A stretch of 64,000 nt of DNA from Kalaharituber pfeilii (taxonomy: Eukaryota > Ascomycota > Pezizomycetes > Pezizales > Pezizaceae), in the NCBI GenBank assembly GCA_015179045.1, contig WHUZ01000017.1, positions 372,001 through 436,000 of the forward strand, given 5' to 3'. Positions 34,939 to 47,300 of the stretch are shown piece by piece. The notes beneath the pieces were generated by a model, which was given only the letters and a program-made list of their open reading frames with translations, made no database searches and was not told where the DNA came from. The position numbers and the translations under genes were made by a program. Each line of letters starts with the position of its first letter. Within the stretch, counting starts at the first letter, position 1.

Positions 34939-37900
34939 ATTACCTTCCTGCATACTCTATATAGACTACTTTAGCTCTTGGCCTCGTTCGTATGTTCCTC
35001 ACTTGAGTTCCGGCTTCCAGACGTATGCACTATGCCATGCATCTGAGAGAACCTTCATGGCATCCTAGGGTAAGGTAACCGAGACCGAGAACGCATTGGC
35101 TTGCTGCACTGCCAAAATATTCCTTGAAAGTACCTAGGCCTGCTCTGACTAGATTGAATTACGGTGTCATGTCGGCACTGGTAATCCGAGTAGATCCTGA
35201 GGTCGGTACTTTGTCCATCTGCATCCTAGGACAATTAAAAGTCAAACTATAGGGTGGTTCAGCTGTTCAAGGTGCCATCTGATTATAATCTATATAGTAT
35301 TTGGCTAGAGCCTGGGGAAGGTTAAATGTAATCTAGAATTGGGAGTGATCCATAATACCGTTTGCATAGCCTCATGCCACCGCTTGCATGCGGCTGGCTT
35401 GTGTGACTGCCGTTTTGGGTTGTCATGTACCCAAATTAGTAACTGCGCGTGTTACATTTCCCACGTGACCAGACCGGTAGCAGCGCAACACACCATACTT
35501 GCAGTTTCGCACTTTACTTTAGAGCTGAAGTTACAATTCTCCCTCAGTTGTTTCTACAATATTGGTTTGTAAGTAGAGTACTTGTCTTTTCTGCCTAAAG
35601 TGTGCCCTGGCCGACAAGGGTATTGCCTTAGGTATCTGAGCATCGTGCCGGCATTGGCTGCCATTTTGCTGGATCGTATGTACCCTGTCAAACCTATGCA
35701 GCGTCCCCTACTAGCTTCTAATATATCGCGCATAGGCTACTTGTATATAAGTCATGCAAGTCATTGGGACAAATTGACAGTTTGACATGATGTGACAAAG
35801 TACTATCGTATTGCCCTCACTTTTATGTACAGTTGCTAGAATTCCCTAGATTCGATATCGATCTGTATGATTACGCTGGAGCGGCAATTCTATTGGCCAC
35901 TCTCCCGGCTAGAGTTTACAGTTAACTTGGATAATTGTGCCTAGCAAGAGTGTCACTGTGGCACGAACGCACGCGAGACATATGAAGCGACAGCCCCAGT
36001 ACCATCATCGACAGTCATCTGCTAATGAACGCTCAACGGGTGAAGTAGGTAAAAGCGGCCATCACCCCTCCCAGTTCTCGCCACAGGGGCCTAGTTTATC
36101 AATATTCCCGTCGTCCAGTGCTGCATGGCCATGCTGCGGGCCAATATCCAAAAGCTTTATTTCTCTTTTTGCCGCTATGGCGCACGACAATCTCTTCCGC
36201 TCTGAGGATGGCGCAAACCCCTTTCCACTGATTCGCTCTACAGTCCAGATTCACCAAGGGGTGTTTTTCATGATGTAATCGAAACGGTCAGCACGTTACA
36301 TAGCTCAAGGCAGGAGAAGTACTCTAGTTTCGGCGTTGGCCGACGCTTGGTCAGTCGCCTGTACCTGTATTTTCAGATTACTCATCTCTGTGTACTCGTA
36401 AGCATAAACTCCAGGTTCGATCTCCAATTGCAAATCCAGGAAATATTGTACAAACAAGACGGCAGAACTTGGAGGGCGTAATTCAGGAGAAACCGTGGTA
36501 AAGAATTGAAACGTACTTGGCTTATGTGCAGTAGCTCCTTTTTGCCACAGCCAACATTTTAACATTCGAGCCTTGACGAAATATCCAGCGTATTGTTCGG
36601 CGGTGCTCAGGCGCCTGTGCGCACCACACTACAGTTGAGTAATCTGCACAAATATCGCTAGCAACCATTTTGAACATCGGTATGCATATGCATGGAACAC
36701 TCTTGATGCATGGTTACAGTTTGCCACTGTGAATCTACTGCCCAAATACAACCATAAACGCCGATCCAACTGGGCTACAGTAACAGAGCAGATAAACGGC
36801 ATACGCTGGGAAACAGCTGAACGTGACTGTCTGATGTGATAGACAGATGTACATCATGTACTACATAACCAATGCATCATGTACTACATAGCCAATGCCC
36901 AGGCTCAGTCTCAGCCAGCTTGGTTCTGCCTCAATCGCCGTGCTAATGGTCTACTGCTCCATACCAGTGGCCTGTGCCCCTGGCGTCTGGTGCCAGAATT
37001 CCTAATGCTATCTCACCCAGGCCCTCTGGCTCCTACGTTTCTCGGTGACATTCACGTAATTGGAAGAGTGCGTCTTGGAACGCTCATGAGCAGGCCCACC
37101 AATCGTCGTCTGCGCGGTGGGCTTCATAGTAACCTCTTCAATGGCCCGCCAAGAATTGCGGACCCCGAAGAGGTAAGTGGCAAGATTGTTGGACTACCCA
37201 ATGCAGAAGTCCATGGTATTAAGTATGTAGGAACAGCGCCTTCGTCTTTTGCTTTTCCTGCCCTTCTCCACTTCCACCCCCCTTTCTCTTCTCGAGTATC
37301 TGCACCCGCTTCTCATGTCTCCTGACGAGGGTTTGCTGCAGGGCAAGTCTTCTGTGCGTTCTCTAGCCATTGTTGCTATGTTACCCCATCTTATCCTTGT
37401 CATCCCCTCTAGCTTTCAACTCTCGGCAGTGGCCAATTTGGCGATACGTCCATTTGCACACATGCACACCATCCTTGTGAGTCTCAGACCTCTTAAATCG
37501 GAATAATTGAGCAAGTATGCTCTAGTTAAGACTTACGCTTATGCAGGCAATCTCGCGCACTTGGCTGTTGACCTCGAATCGACTCCACGAGGTCGGTGAT
37601 TCTCGAAGAGGCTGAGGCGCCAGCGTCGTCTCGGCCGAAGTGTTCCAAGGATCTGTACCACGCCGATTTCGTCTTAGGTTAGTATCTAATGTTGTGTCCA
37701 TTCTCTTTGGGCATTAATGCACAATACATTGTTTGCTTGTAGAGTTTGTAGCTCGCCAATGCCACGGCTTCTCCTAAAATACTCCTTTTCAATCCCGTTT
37801 TCGCAGAAAGCATTACTGAGACTGAGACCTGCAAGCATTCTCATGCATTTTACAATTCATCCTTTGTTCTACCTATAACAGGCAGAATCAAGCTGGCTGG

Positions 37901-39722
37901 GCTGGCTATGGCTATGGCTGGCTGCAGCTGGTCATAGGGAACTCGTAATCACACACTCTTCCCTGTTTATTGCCTTTTCGGTTTCGCAAAACTTGTTGTT
38001 TTGTGTACATCTGTGTATGAAATGCTAAGCATTTGCTGTTTCGGTAAGCGGGTTGAGCCCCTCTTGAGTGTATGTGTGGGTGGTAGAGTGTGGCTCTCAA
38101 CCACATTTTCTCAACAGTGCAACAACCAATCGAGTCTAAATCTACGATGCATCAAGATAATTGGAATACCACGCATTTGCAGAGCCTACCCTGCAAGCCA
38201 TCCGTTGATTTTCTCCTTTCACAAGCTCGTATTTGCCGCTGTGTTACCAGCCCGCAAACACATCCCATCCCTAACGTCCATAGGCCGACCACGCCTCACA
38301 AAAGCAAAGTTTCTCCCTTAAAAAAACAAAACAAAGCACAGCCAGTAAATACACCGCTGAATGGATGCATGACAGGGTTCACACTTTAACCACCCACTGA
38401 ACTTCGCATCTCCAGCTCCCCACCATACCAATTCTATCCCCAATCCATTGCCAAAGCCACTGCTCTAAGCCAATTACTCGCCGTCCGCCACCCACGATTG
38501 AACCGAGTGGATGTTACATTTAGGTATTACGCACTCATTCAACTCACTGCAACTCACATCACAATAAAGTGGAATATGCAACTAATAGTAATTTTACTTA
38601 GGACATTTTCATCATAGCTTTAACTTCTATTTTTGTTGCATTGCTCATTTCAGTGTGAGATTTCGTTTCATACTCATGACAATGACAAAAGGGAACGAAA
38701 AAAAAAAAAAATTAATAATAAAAATAAAAATAAAAAATAAAAAAAATAAAAAAAGTCATTCACATCGCTTGCAGAATTAGCAAAATGAAAAACACGAAGG
38801 GAAAAGGGAAAGGGGTATTAAAGAAACTAATTTTTTTTTAGAAAAAAAAAAAAAAAAGAAAAATGCTGCTCTGCTCGTCATCGATCAATTATAGGAATAT
38901 TGCTCTGTTGACACAAAGCATGGGTTTTGTTGCCGCTTTCTTGCTGGTAAATAAGTTGAAAAATGCTAGAGATGTTATCTTGTTGAGATAGAGATGCGCC
39001 GCCCCGCCGTTTGAAAAAACCCAAGCATAGGAGGTTAAAAAAAAAAGGGATGATAGAAAATAGGAAAAGGAAAATCAAGGGAGCAAAAAAAAAAAAAGTG
39101 TTCTCGTACTGAGATAGGTCTTGTTTGTTCGTTAATTGTTAGATGGATTAGACAAAGGAAAAAAGAAAATAATGGGAAATCCCCTCTGCCTTCCGTCCGT
39201 ATGTGAGATCGCGGTCCAGTCCAAGTCCAGTCCAAGTCCAGTCCTCCGCAAGTTTTCCGATTTCCAAGAAAATTTATGTTTTTTTTGTTTCTGTTTTTTT
39301 CCCCTCCTGTCCCCATCGGTCTTGTTTCCCTCCTCCATTCTCACCATTTACCAATGTCCGCAAATCCCTGCCTTCCATCCATATGTCGCGCATTCCGGGA
39401 AATTAAAAGCATCATAGAAAACAAAAAGACAAAAAAATCCAGGGTTTGCACTATGCCTTGCCTTTCACGCCATGTGTCAATTGACCATTTGCCATTCCCA
39501 GCCGTCGTAATGGATGGAATGAAAATAAAAGATATAGCAATAGCACAATAAGAATAGATAGGGTAACGCACATATTAGGAAAGGATATTAAAGCAAGCAA
39601 TGGAAAGGGAAAAAAAGAAAACCCAAGGCAGTCTTCCGGCCCAATAACATATAATCTGTATCATCCCCCCCTCAGAAAAAAAGTTACGAAACGCCATTCC
39701 CAGGAGGAAAGGAGGCACACTA
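34939..39722. other. Intergenic, AT-rich near the homeobox gene
   Basis: No gene is supported. The ORFs at 36879-37325 (plus, 148 codons) and 36305-36565 (minus) have no family match; the latter contains LRPPSSAVLFVQ, discussed as a weak velvet-like piece. The part from 38690 to 39700 is full of A and T runs and probably includes the 3' untranslated region of the minus-strand homeobox gene. Confidence 0.5.
36852..36897. repeat. 23-bp tandem duplication
   Basis: Two adjacent copies of a 23-bp unit beginning CATCATGTACTACATA and differing at one base (A to G). A recent local duplication in non-coding DNA. Confidence 0.9.
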
Positions 39723-41085
39723 TCATCTCCCCGATGGAGGATAGCCCCCATGCCCATGACCGCCCTGCTGCCCCTGCATTCCAGCCGCCGGCGGCAGAAT
39801 TCCCGCAGCATCATGCGACCTACTCCTCGCATGGCCAAGCGCCGCCGTGCTCGGTCTTTGGGGAGAGGGCATCCTCGACTGGGTCATGGCATGGGGAGGC
39901 TCTGTATCTGTTCTTGGAGGCAGACGGCGGCGACGGGCGTTGATGAACCAGTTTGATATCTGCGAAATGTCAGCGAGAAGGCACAAAGTTTCAGCTCATG
40001 TAGAGTCCATTACGTACCTGATTCATTGTCAGTCCCGTCATCTGGCAAAGCTGCTGCTTTTCTTCCTCAGTGGGGTAAGGGTGGGTGATATGGCTGTTCA
40101 GCCAGCTCCGTAAGGTATCAGTTACTTGCTTTGGTAAGTTCCCGCGGCGTCTTTTTGGGTTTATGCGGGCACTCTGATTATACTCTGGGCTTGGGTGAAG
40201 GGGGTGAACTTGACTGAAGGGGCGATCGATCACAGATGAGGTTGGAGGAGGACGGGACATATACAGCCTTGCGGGATACGCTTGCGTAAGTAGCGGTCCA
40301 TGGTGAGGTGAAGTATGGCCTCCGTACTGAGGAGATGGAGGATGGTAGCCGTGGCCTTGATCAGGAGAATGTTGATAGGTAGGTGAGTATGGGTAAGAGG
40401 GTGGTGGGTCCGAATCGTATGCGTGTCTAGAGCTCGAAATTGGTGTAGTTTGCGAATGAGAGAACAGCGAAGGCAGAGAAGGTGGTGGAGGTCGTTCGGT
40501 ATCTGAAGATGTGCCCCCAGAGCTAGTTAAGGCTGATACTGGAGGTAGTGATGGTGTTTCTGGAAGTGATGTCGAGGATATGCCGCTCAAACGCCTCCTT
40601 TCTGGCTCCGAGACTGTTGCAGCGGAGTAGCCAGAACTGTATGCTGTGTTTGAAGCCGAGCCTAAAGTAGAGGGAGTATCTCTGTCCAGGGAGTCCAGTG
40701 CTACACGCTTGGGAGAATGCCTTGCTGAAGAAGAGGCTGTTGTGAGAGACGAATCCTCGACTCTCCGTCGCTTTGTCGATGGCGAGTTGATCAAGTTTGA
40801 AATCGTTGAAGAACGCTGAGGGCGGGGAGGGCTTCTGAGGATAATCTCACGCTCGGCGAGCCTACGTGGCATGCTTTGCTGCTGAAGTCCTCTGCCGTAG
40901 AAGTCTCCAAGCACCTGTGCGAAGTGGCCGAAAACTGTCAACTGCATGTCCCAACCGGCAAGCCTCGTCCAAATCTAATGCTGAGACGTTGAATCTAAGC
41001 TACATACCTCCATCAACGGCGGCAGAGAAATTCCTGACCCCATTCCCGAGGCTGGCGAGCGAGGTGTCATAGTCATGGTTCCCAT
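39723..41085 (-). CDS. TALE-class homeodomain transcription factor
   Basis: A nuclear DNA-binding regulator of the KN/TALE homeobox class. Three exons (41008-41085, 40018-40914, 39723-39959) join in phase 0 through GT/AG introns of 93 and 58 bp, giving 403 residues. The first exon encodes MGTMTMTPRSPASGMGSG. Residues about 60-275 are low-complexity Ser/Pro/Tyr/His-rich, with a basic KRRR patch. The homeodomain is at about 279-338: RRRGNLPKQVTDTLRSWL for helix 1, the diagnostic three-residue loop extension with PYP, and the recognition helix ISNWFINARRRR, in which Trp, Phe, Asn and Arg are all present. The second intron splits the homeodomain just before ISNWF. An ATG inside intron 1 (40947) stays in frame, but the spliced start is better supported by the GTATGT donor. 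The tail is Gly/His-rich. Orthology to a named fungal gene is not assigned. Confidence 0.9.
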
Positions 41086-41793
41086 AGTAGTAGTCGTTTT
41101 TTGTTGTCGTCCGCTTTCAATACCGTCAGATGCTTCCATCCAAATACCGCGGGCAAATTATGTTGTAAGCCCGACAGAGACCAGAAGGCTGCGGAGGCAG
41201 ATGCAACCTTTAAGTACTCTGTTGAGATCGGGGCCTTGAGACTGTCTGCTTATATTTTCAGCCAGGATTTAACCTTTTGGACCCTGTAGAGTGATGACAG
41301 ATTGTTAGTATCGGTGGTAGCCCATTCAAACAAACTCCCGAGCATTCTTTTCTGACACATTATCCGCTTGTGTCGAGCAGCCAGAGCAAACCGTATGCGA
41401 GCAAAAGAAGGACTGGGAGAAGTGGGAGATGTATGAGACATTGACAGGCGCTACAGGCACCCGAATGGGCAGCACCTGCATCTATATTCCATTGATCCGT
41501 AGCTCGAGAAAAGTAGTGCGGGATTGGGAAGAGAGGGAGGGAGATGTGGAGGGGGGATGGGGGGATGGGGGGATGGGATGCCCTAACGAGGAGGGGCCGA
41601 CTGACTTGATTATTCAGGAACGCTAAAGCCAAACCCATTCACTCGCTCTGCCAACTCAAACTTTAGGATTTAGAGTATGAATAAAGAGAAAAGTAACCAA
41701 CCAATTGAGGAAGCGAATATCTCGATTGCAAAAACCTGTCTTGAAGCCAGATCTTCTGAATAAGAATCAACAGAAGGAAACTTTCCACCTATC

Positions 41794-41795
41794 CT

Positions 41796-41843
<48 letters not shown>

Positions 41844-41846
41844 TCC
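41794..41846. repeat. (CTTT)n microsatellite
   Basis: About a dozen CTTT units followed by degenerate CTTTC/CTTCC copies to about 41885. Confidence 0.9.
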
Positions 41847-42283
41847 TTTCTTCTTTCCTTCTTTCCTTCTTTCTTCTTTTTTCTTTTCTCCTCGTTCCCC
41901 AGCCCTTGGTTGTTCCCGGTTGTACAGCTGTGGGACAAGTTGCTTTTCCCCGGCCCCTCAACTTCCTTCGGACTTAAACAATGGCCTCTAGATCGCAACC
42001 TTGCTATAATACTTCCTGCTCAATCCCAGAGAAGGTTACAGAGGTATCTAGGCAAGCAAAATTTGCCTCCTCGGGAACTTCGGATGTAAGATGGGATCGC
42101 CTAGGATTGATGTAAATTTCCCAGAATCTCTTGTGTAAGTAAGCTATGATGGAGACTAGACTTTTCTGTGCATCCGAAAAAATTGAGTAATATTATCACT
42201 CCAGCGGGTCTATGTTCTCTAAGCTTAACCGGCTTCTTCAGGCCTGGGCAGCAGCAAGCTGGAGCAGCTTTGGAAGAGGAGTA

Positions 42284-42320
42284 GGGGGAGGGGGAGGGGG
42301 AGGGGGAGGGGGAGGGGGAA
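42284..42320 (+). repeat. (GGGGGA)n minisatellite, potential G-quadruplex
   Basis: Six consecutive five-G blocks separated by single A residues, which meets the general G-quadruplex pattern on the plus strand. It is one of several such runs (41550-41578, 42773-42800, 43534-43584) in the tract upstream of the homeobox gene. Confidence 0.9.
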
Positions 42321-43200
42321 ACAAAGGATTGGTATGCGTTGGGCGGGCTGTAATGTTGGTGTAGCACTGAATTGGGGGGATTTCCGTGTTCACGGGAATG
42401 ACGACAGGAAAGTTTGGGTGGGTGGGAGGAGGGGTGTGGGAGGGATGCAGCACTGGGGAGGCCGTGTTCAGCACCGGCACTCGACACCAACTGGGTGTAC
42501 GATTTAACGGGTCACTGCCTGTCGTCTAGAGAGTTATGTGGGGTTATAGGAGTGCTGCTGCTGCTGCTGGGTGGGGTGGATGCTTGAGGCAGGCTGCTTC
42601 TCAGCTGACTTCGTCTCAAGGTCGGGCGGCGGGAGCGGGGAGGACTGCTGCAATTTATGGCGATGCAACCAGGGCTCTCGGGAGTGCTGTCGTCTATTCT
42701 CCCTTGGGAGACGCCAACAAGCACGACGCAATATAATGGCGAATATGAGGTCGACCGGCAGCGGGGCGGGGGGGGGGGTGGGGAGGGGGGTGGAGGGGTG
42801 GAGGGCAGCACGGCGCGGATGTAAGGCTGAGTTATAATGAAGCCCTCGGGAGGCCGTAAGGGTGCAGCAGGCCGCTTCAAGTAGCTGGCTGTCAGGGCGG
42901 GAGGGGGGGGAGCATGCGGTGGATGGGCGGGATGGGGGGGCCAGAGGAGTGGGAGGGAGGCCATGTCTGGGGTGGCCTAGGCCTGCAAGTCAGTGTGTGG
43001 GCGTTGAGGTGACAGGGGAGCGGACAGGATCTGGGGCGGGCTTGGGACAGGCACTTGCACCTCTGGCAGCTCTGGCAGCTCTGGCACCTGCGCTGCGCTG
43101 CAGCTCTGGCAGGCACCACCATCGCTGCAGCCGAGCACCAGGCGGGCTGCGTGTGCGTGTACGAGTCTGGCGTGGGAGCGTCAGATATGCGGGCGAGAGC

Positions 43201-43203
<3 letters not shown>

Positions 43204-43233
<30 letters not shown>
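43204..43233. repeat. (AGC)10 trinucleotide repeat
   Basis: Ten AGC/CAG units in the GC-rich tract. It is not in a supported coding exon. Confidence 0.9.
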
Positions 43234-43235
<2 letters not shown>

Positions 43236-44300
43236 CCGGCGCCTGGCCTCGACGTTTGCAGTCAGTCGCTCCTCGCAGCGACTGACTGCGCGGGCGGCGG
43301 GCAATGCCAATGGCCACGTCCGAGGCGTGCGTGCCCGAGAGAAGAATGACACACGCCCTTCCTGCCGCGCTTGCTTGCGTGCTTGTGCGTGCTTGCCTGT
43401 CTGCTGTCTGCTGCCTGCTGCGCTGCTCGCACGACCGCACCTTGCACTGCGAGTAGAATACGCTCGCGCCGCCGCTGGCCCATAGCAGGCCCGGAATGGG
43501 CGCGCCAGTGGACAGATGGCAGATGAGCGGATTGGGAGGGGGGGGTGGGAGGGGAGGGGGAAGGAGGGAGGGGGAGGGTGAGGGACGCTGCGTGACGGCG
43601 GTGCCTGTCGTCAGTGCAAACGGCCACGATGGGGGGAGGGGGATGGCCCAACGGAGATGCTAGCCTCGACTGGTGCTGGCAGACGAGGCGCTGACGGACT
43701 GACGGGCAGCGAAAAAGAAACGCCGGCACGGCGAGCGAGCACGAAGGTATGCCAGAAGGCAGTGGCATACCCACCCCACTACTGAAACAGCACGGGCGTC
43801 ACATCATATCGGGCAGCATACCCAGACTCGGTCGCAGTGCGGTAGTAAGCAGCCCACACCTCCGGCTAGCCTCGTAACCACTGCCCGGCTGGCTGCCCGA
43901 TGTCCACGCAGATCAGATTGACACTCGGTGGGGCTTGATTATGGGGGATGGAAGGGCAGGAGGGGAGGAGGGGGGAAGGGGGCCTGCGGAGATCACAGCA
44001 ATGCTGTGGGGGCAGCGAACAGAAGTTGGTGCCTGCCTGTCAAGCACCTCGTACTCACCACGGTGGTGCAGATGCCTGCCTGTCTATCTGTCTATCACGG
44101 GCTCATGCTCAACGGCGAAGGTGCCTGAGCCTGCACCCGGTGGGTCTCGTCGTCAGTTAGCTCGTGCCTAGCTTCAACGCAACAACAAAAAAGAAAAGAA
44201 AGAAAGAAAGAAAAAAAAAAAAAAAAAAAAAAAGAGGGCCACAGAAACAGCGAGATAACGTAAAAGCACCAAGCAGGAGATGCTCGAGGCTGCAGGCAAC

Positions 44301-47300
44301 AAGCGTGTACGAGATTGCTTGGCCGTCCCGCTGAAAGGCTGCTGCCCTGCTTTCACAGAAGCCTCATTTTTTGACATACGAGACAATCTACTAACAGTCT
44401 GTGTTCACCCCAACGAGCATCAATCCCCGATACCCCTGCGCAATACTACACCCACAGCATCAAGACAGACTAGCATAAGATCATAAAGCGCCGGCAGCTT
44501 CCTTCCTTCACCACCCCCCCCCACACACACACACACACCACACCTACCCATGAAAATTGAAACCCCGGCTTTCTGGCCACGGTTCTCACTACCGGACCCG
44601 AGCAGAAAGCAATTAAGCCTGGGGTTAGTCTGGTTGCGCCTGGGGCCATTCTCCGATGGGTGCAAGTCTTGTTTAGGAATTGCCCCACTAACTTATTTTG
44701 GTAGCCCTTTCGAGGGTAGGCTAGGTAGGCATGCTAGAGATCGCCACGCCCCAAATGTAATCATTTTGACATCGCTTGGCTCGCCTCCTGTCTTCACGCT
44801 GCGCGTGTAAGATGCCACTCCAGTGTGCGCCGTTGTAACGTACCCAGACACGGCTGTGCATGCACCAGCCCCAGCTTCCCAAAATAAAATAAAATATTGA
44901 TAAAATGAATGCACAACAAAAACTCAGAAATTGCGGATAAAAATAAGGTCAAGGATGCGCCAAAAGATCTGGTGCATTCCCGTCGCTGTCTTTCGTCATG
45001 CTCTACGCACTATGGGTGCGCCGCCGGCAGACCAAGCTGTTGGCTCTGAGAGCTGAAAAGCCACTTCCCCCCCGCGGCCAGCGTTGTACCACTGTGACCT
45101 GCGCGAGCTGATGAGATCATCCCAGCTGTTGCTGTCCTGCAGGCACTGTTGAACAATCAACAGTAGGTAGTATTATGTAGAATACGTAGGTTAGCAGATG
45201 TTGTATATACTCCCTGGTCTATAGTATCTGGCAGCAGGGTCTCTCGGTACTCTAGCGATATGACGGAACCTTGGACCTGATCATGACGAATCCAACCTTT
45301 TTCAGGGACCAGCTCCCTCCGCCCCCATCTTTCCTCCGTGCTGGTAGTACAAAAAATGCTACTCCTGTCAGGCCTTGGCAGCTCCCTCTCGCTCAAAAAT
45401 TGTTCATGTCCTTGCACTTGTAATGGCGTCCCGGATTTGGAACGCAGAGAGGCGGCTAAGTTTGTACAGAAACTCTGATCTGCCACTCTCAGGGCGAATA
45501 AGCAAAAACGCAAATCTCTGGGCGGTGAAGTATGTATGTTACTGTTGATTTACTTACATGTCCATTTGTGTAAAATTGGGCGAAAATTGATTTGTCCAGT
45601 AGAAATAGAACGAGAAATCGTAACCCCTTCAGCTTTTACTGCTGCTGTTAATTTTTATTTTTTATTTTAATTTTTTTTTTTTTTTACCCTCGTTTTGCGA
45701 CTCTGCGAATATTCTCAATCAGGCTAGAATGTGGTTCTCCTGCTCACTGTAATTCCCTTTCCCTTCACATTGTTCACTCCTTGTCACTTCGAGCAATGAC
45801 AAACAACCTTCAACTTCGGCCTTTATTCATAAAAGAAAAAAAGAGAGATTCATGTGTCACTGTACTCTCCAGTCAGTTCATCCAGCAATGAGGACTTCCA
45901 ACGGTCTTGCTTTAGCAAATCAATGTCCAAGGGTTCACATCGAAATCAAGAAATAACGGCCAATGTCTTACATGGTTACTTGGACAGTTGACTGCAATTA
46001 GATGTGTGGATCGACCGGCGGGTGCACTAGATGCAGTCACAAGCGTTGGAAAAAGTAAATAACAAGCGGGTCCACCACTGTCGTATTTGTGATCGACAAC
46101 CAAAAAGAGGTGATTCCAAGTACCATGCAGTGACATAAAGGGCAAACAGAGAAACACCAATCCAGTAATCTAAGGAGAACATCATTGAATCGACGATATC
46201 CGTAGGAAACTTAAGCCCTGTTAGTTGTCAATTTAGCTAGCATATGATCTATGTGTCTGTGGCGCACTCTTTTCAATCTCCGTTAGAGAATCGGAGGGTA
46301 CAATGAAGTGCTAGCCCCGAGACAACCGAGTGGCTTTTTTGTGCATGTCTAACCAAACTCAGTCAACAAACCATCTGGGCCCTCGCTCAGAATACCTGGC
46401 TCCGCGGACGGGGGCTTGGGTGCTATGCACCGTGCGCAATACTGGTCAGCGATCTTTTTATTTTGGAAGCCATACATATTATCTCCCCAGCTTGAAAAAC
46501 TTGCTCAGAATAACAGTTGTAGCGCTCGGATACTCGTTTACTTTTCGGAAATCCAATACTGCTGCAGATACTACGCTAGTTTCCGCTTGCTTGGTTCAAC
46601 TCGTCGGTAATTGGCCCCCCTTTATCTCATCTGCCCACACAATTCCCATTGGTCTAAAATCCACCAACATCATCAGCCACGATAGCGCCACATTTGGCCT
46701 TGGCGTCTATCAAGCGCGGTAGCAGTTCGCCAAGTTTAAGCGCTGGCGCTTGTCTCACCATTTCTTGGCAGACATTGACATCTTGATGATTGGTACTGAA
46801 CCCAGACACTGAAGGGTGCGTGCAATGTAAGACCCCTGGCTTGATGATTCAGGAGAAATGTTAGAGCTGGATCGCTGGTAGGTCGGCCAAATGCGAACGT
46901 GATAAATGCAGCGACAAAGAAACTGCCGTCACTTGTCCGCAGTTCCAACACCACACACGGACAATGCCGATCACTTTTGCGCCCCAAGTGGAATTTGCCT
47001 CTAGGACCCCACCACGGGAGATTCAACACGCATCCATCAACCAGGGTCCTGCGCAACATGGAGAGGAGAAATACGAGCACAGCATCACAAGGCTATTTCT
47101 CCCACTGTGCCTCATCTCGTTATGCCATTAATGGATCTGGTTCTGCTGTAGAGAGCCAAAAGCGCACATACAGCCGCCCCACTTATAGTAAGATCTCACC
47201 AAACGTATTTTTTTGCAGCTCGTTTGTTAGATGGCTGCTCGTCCTATCCCCTTTTCCAGCCATTGCTGATGGGGACTGTGGCCGTCAAATTGTACAACAA

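Larger units (their letters stand above)
41086..44300. other. GC-rich upstream tract with many G-runs
   Basis: This lies 5' of the homeobox gene. The part from about 41.5 to 43.7 kb is dominated by plus-strand G-runs and short GC-rich repeats. Long overlapping frames on both strands (for example 42862-43485 and 42892-43440) are low-complexity artefacts of this composition. It may contain an extended promoter or leader of the homeobox gene. Confidence 0.55.

Noticed and set aside
36879..37325. 148-codon plus-strand frame
   Set aside because: Starts in a 23-bp tandem duplication, shows no family motif and no flanking splice structure.
42862..43485. 207-codon plus-strand frame, with a 182-codon rival on the minus strand
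   Set aside because: Both are products of GC-rich low-complexity DNA and a CAG repeat; neither has a domain or plausible start context.
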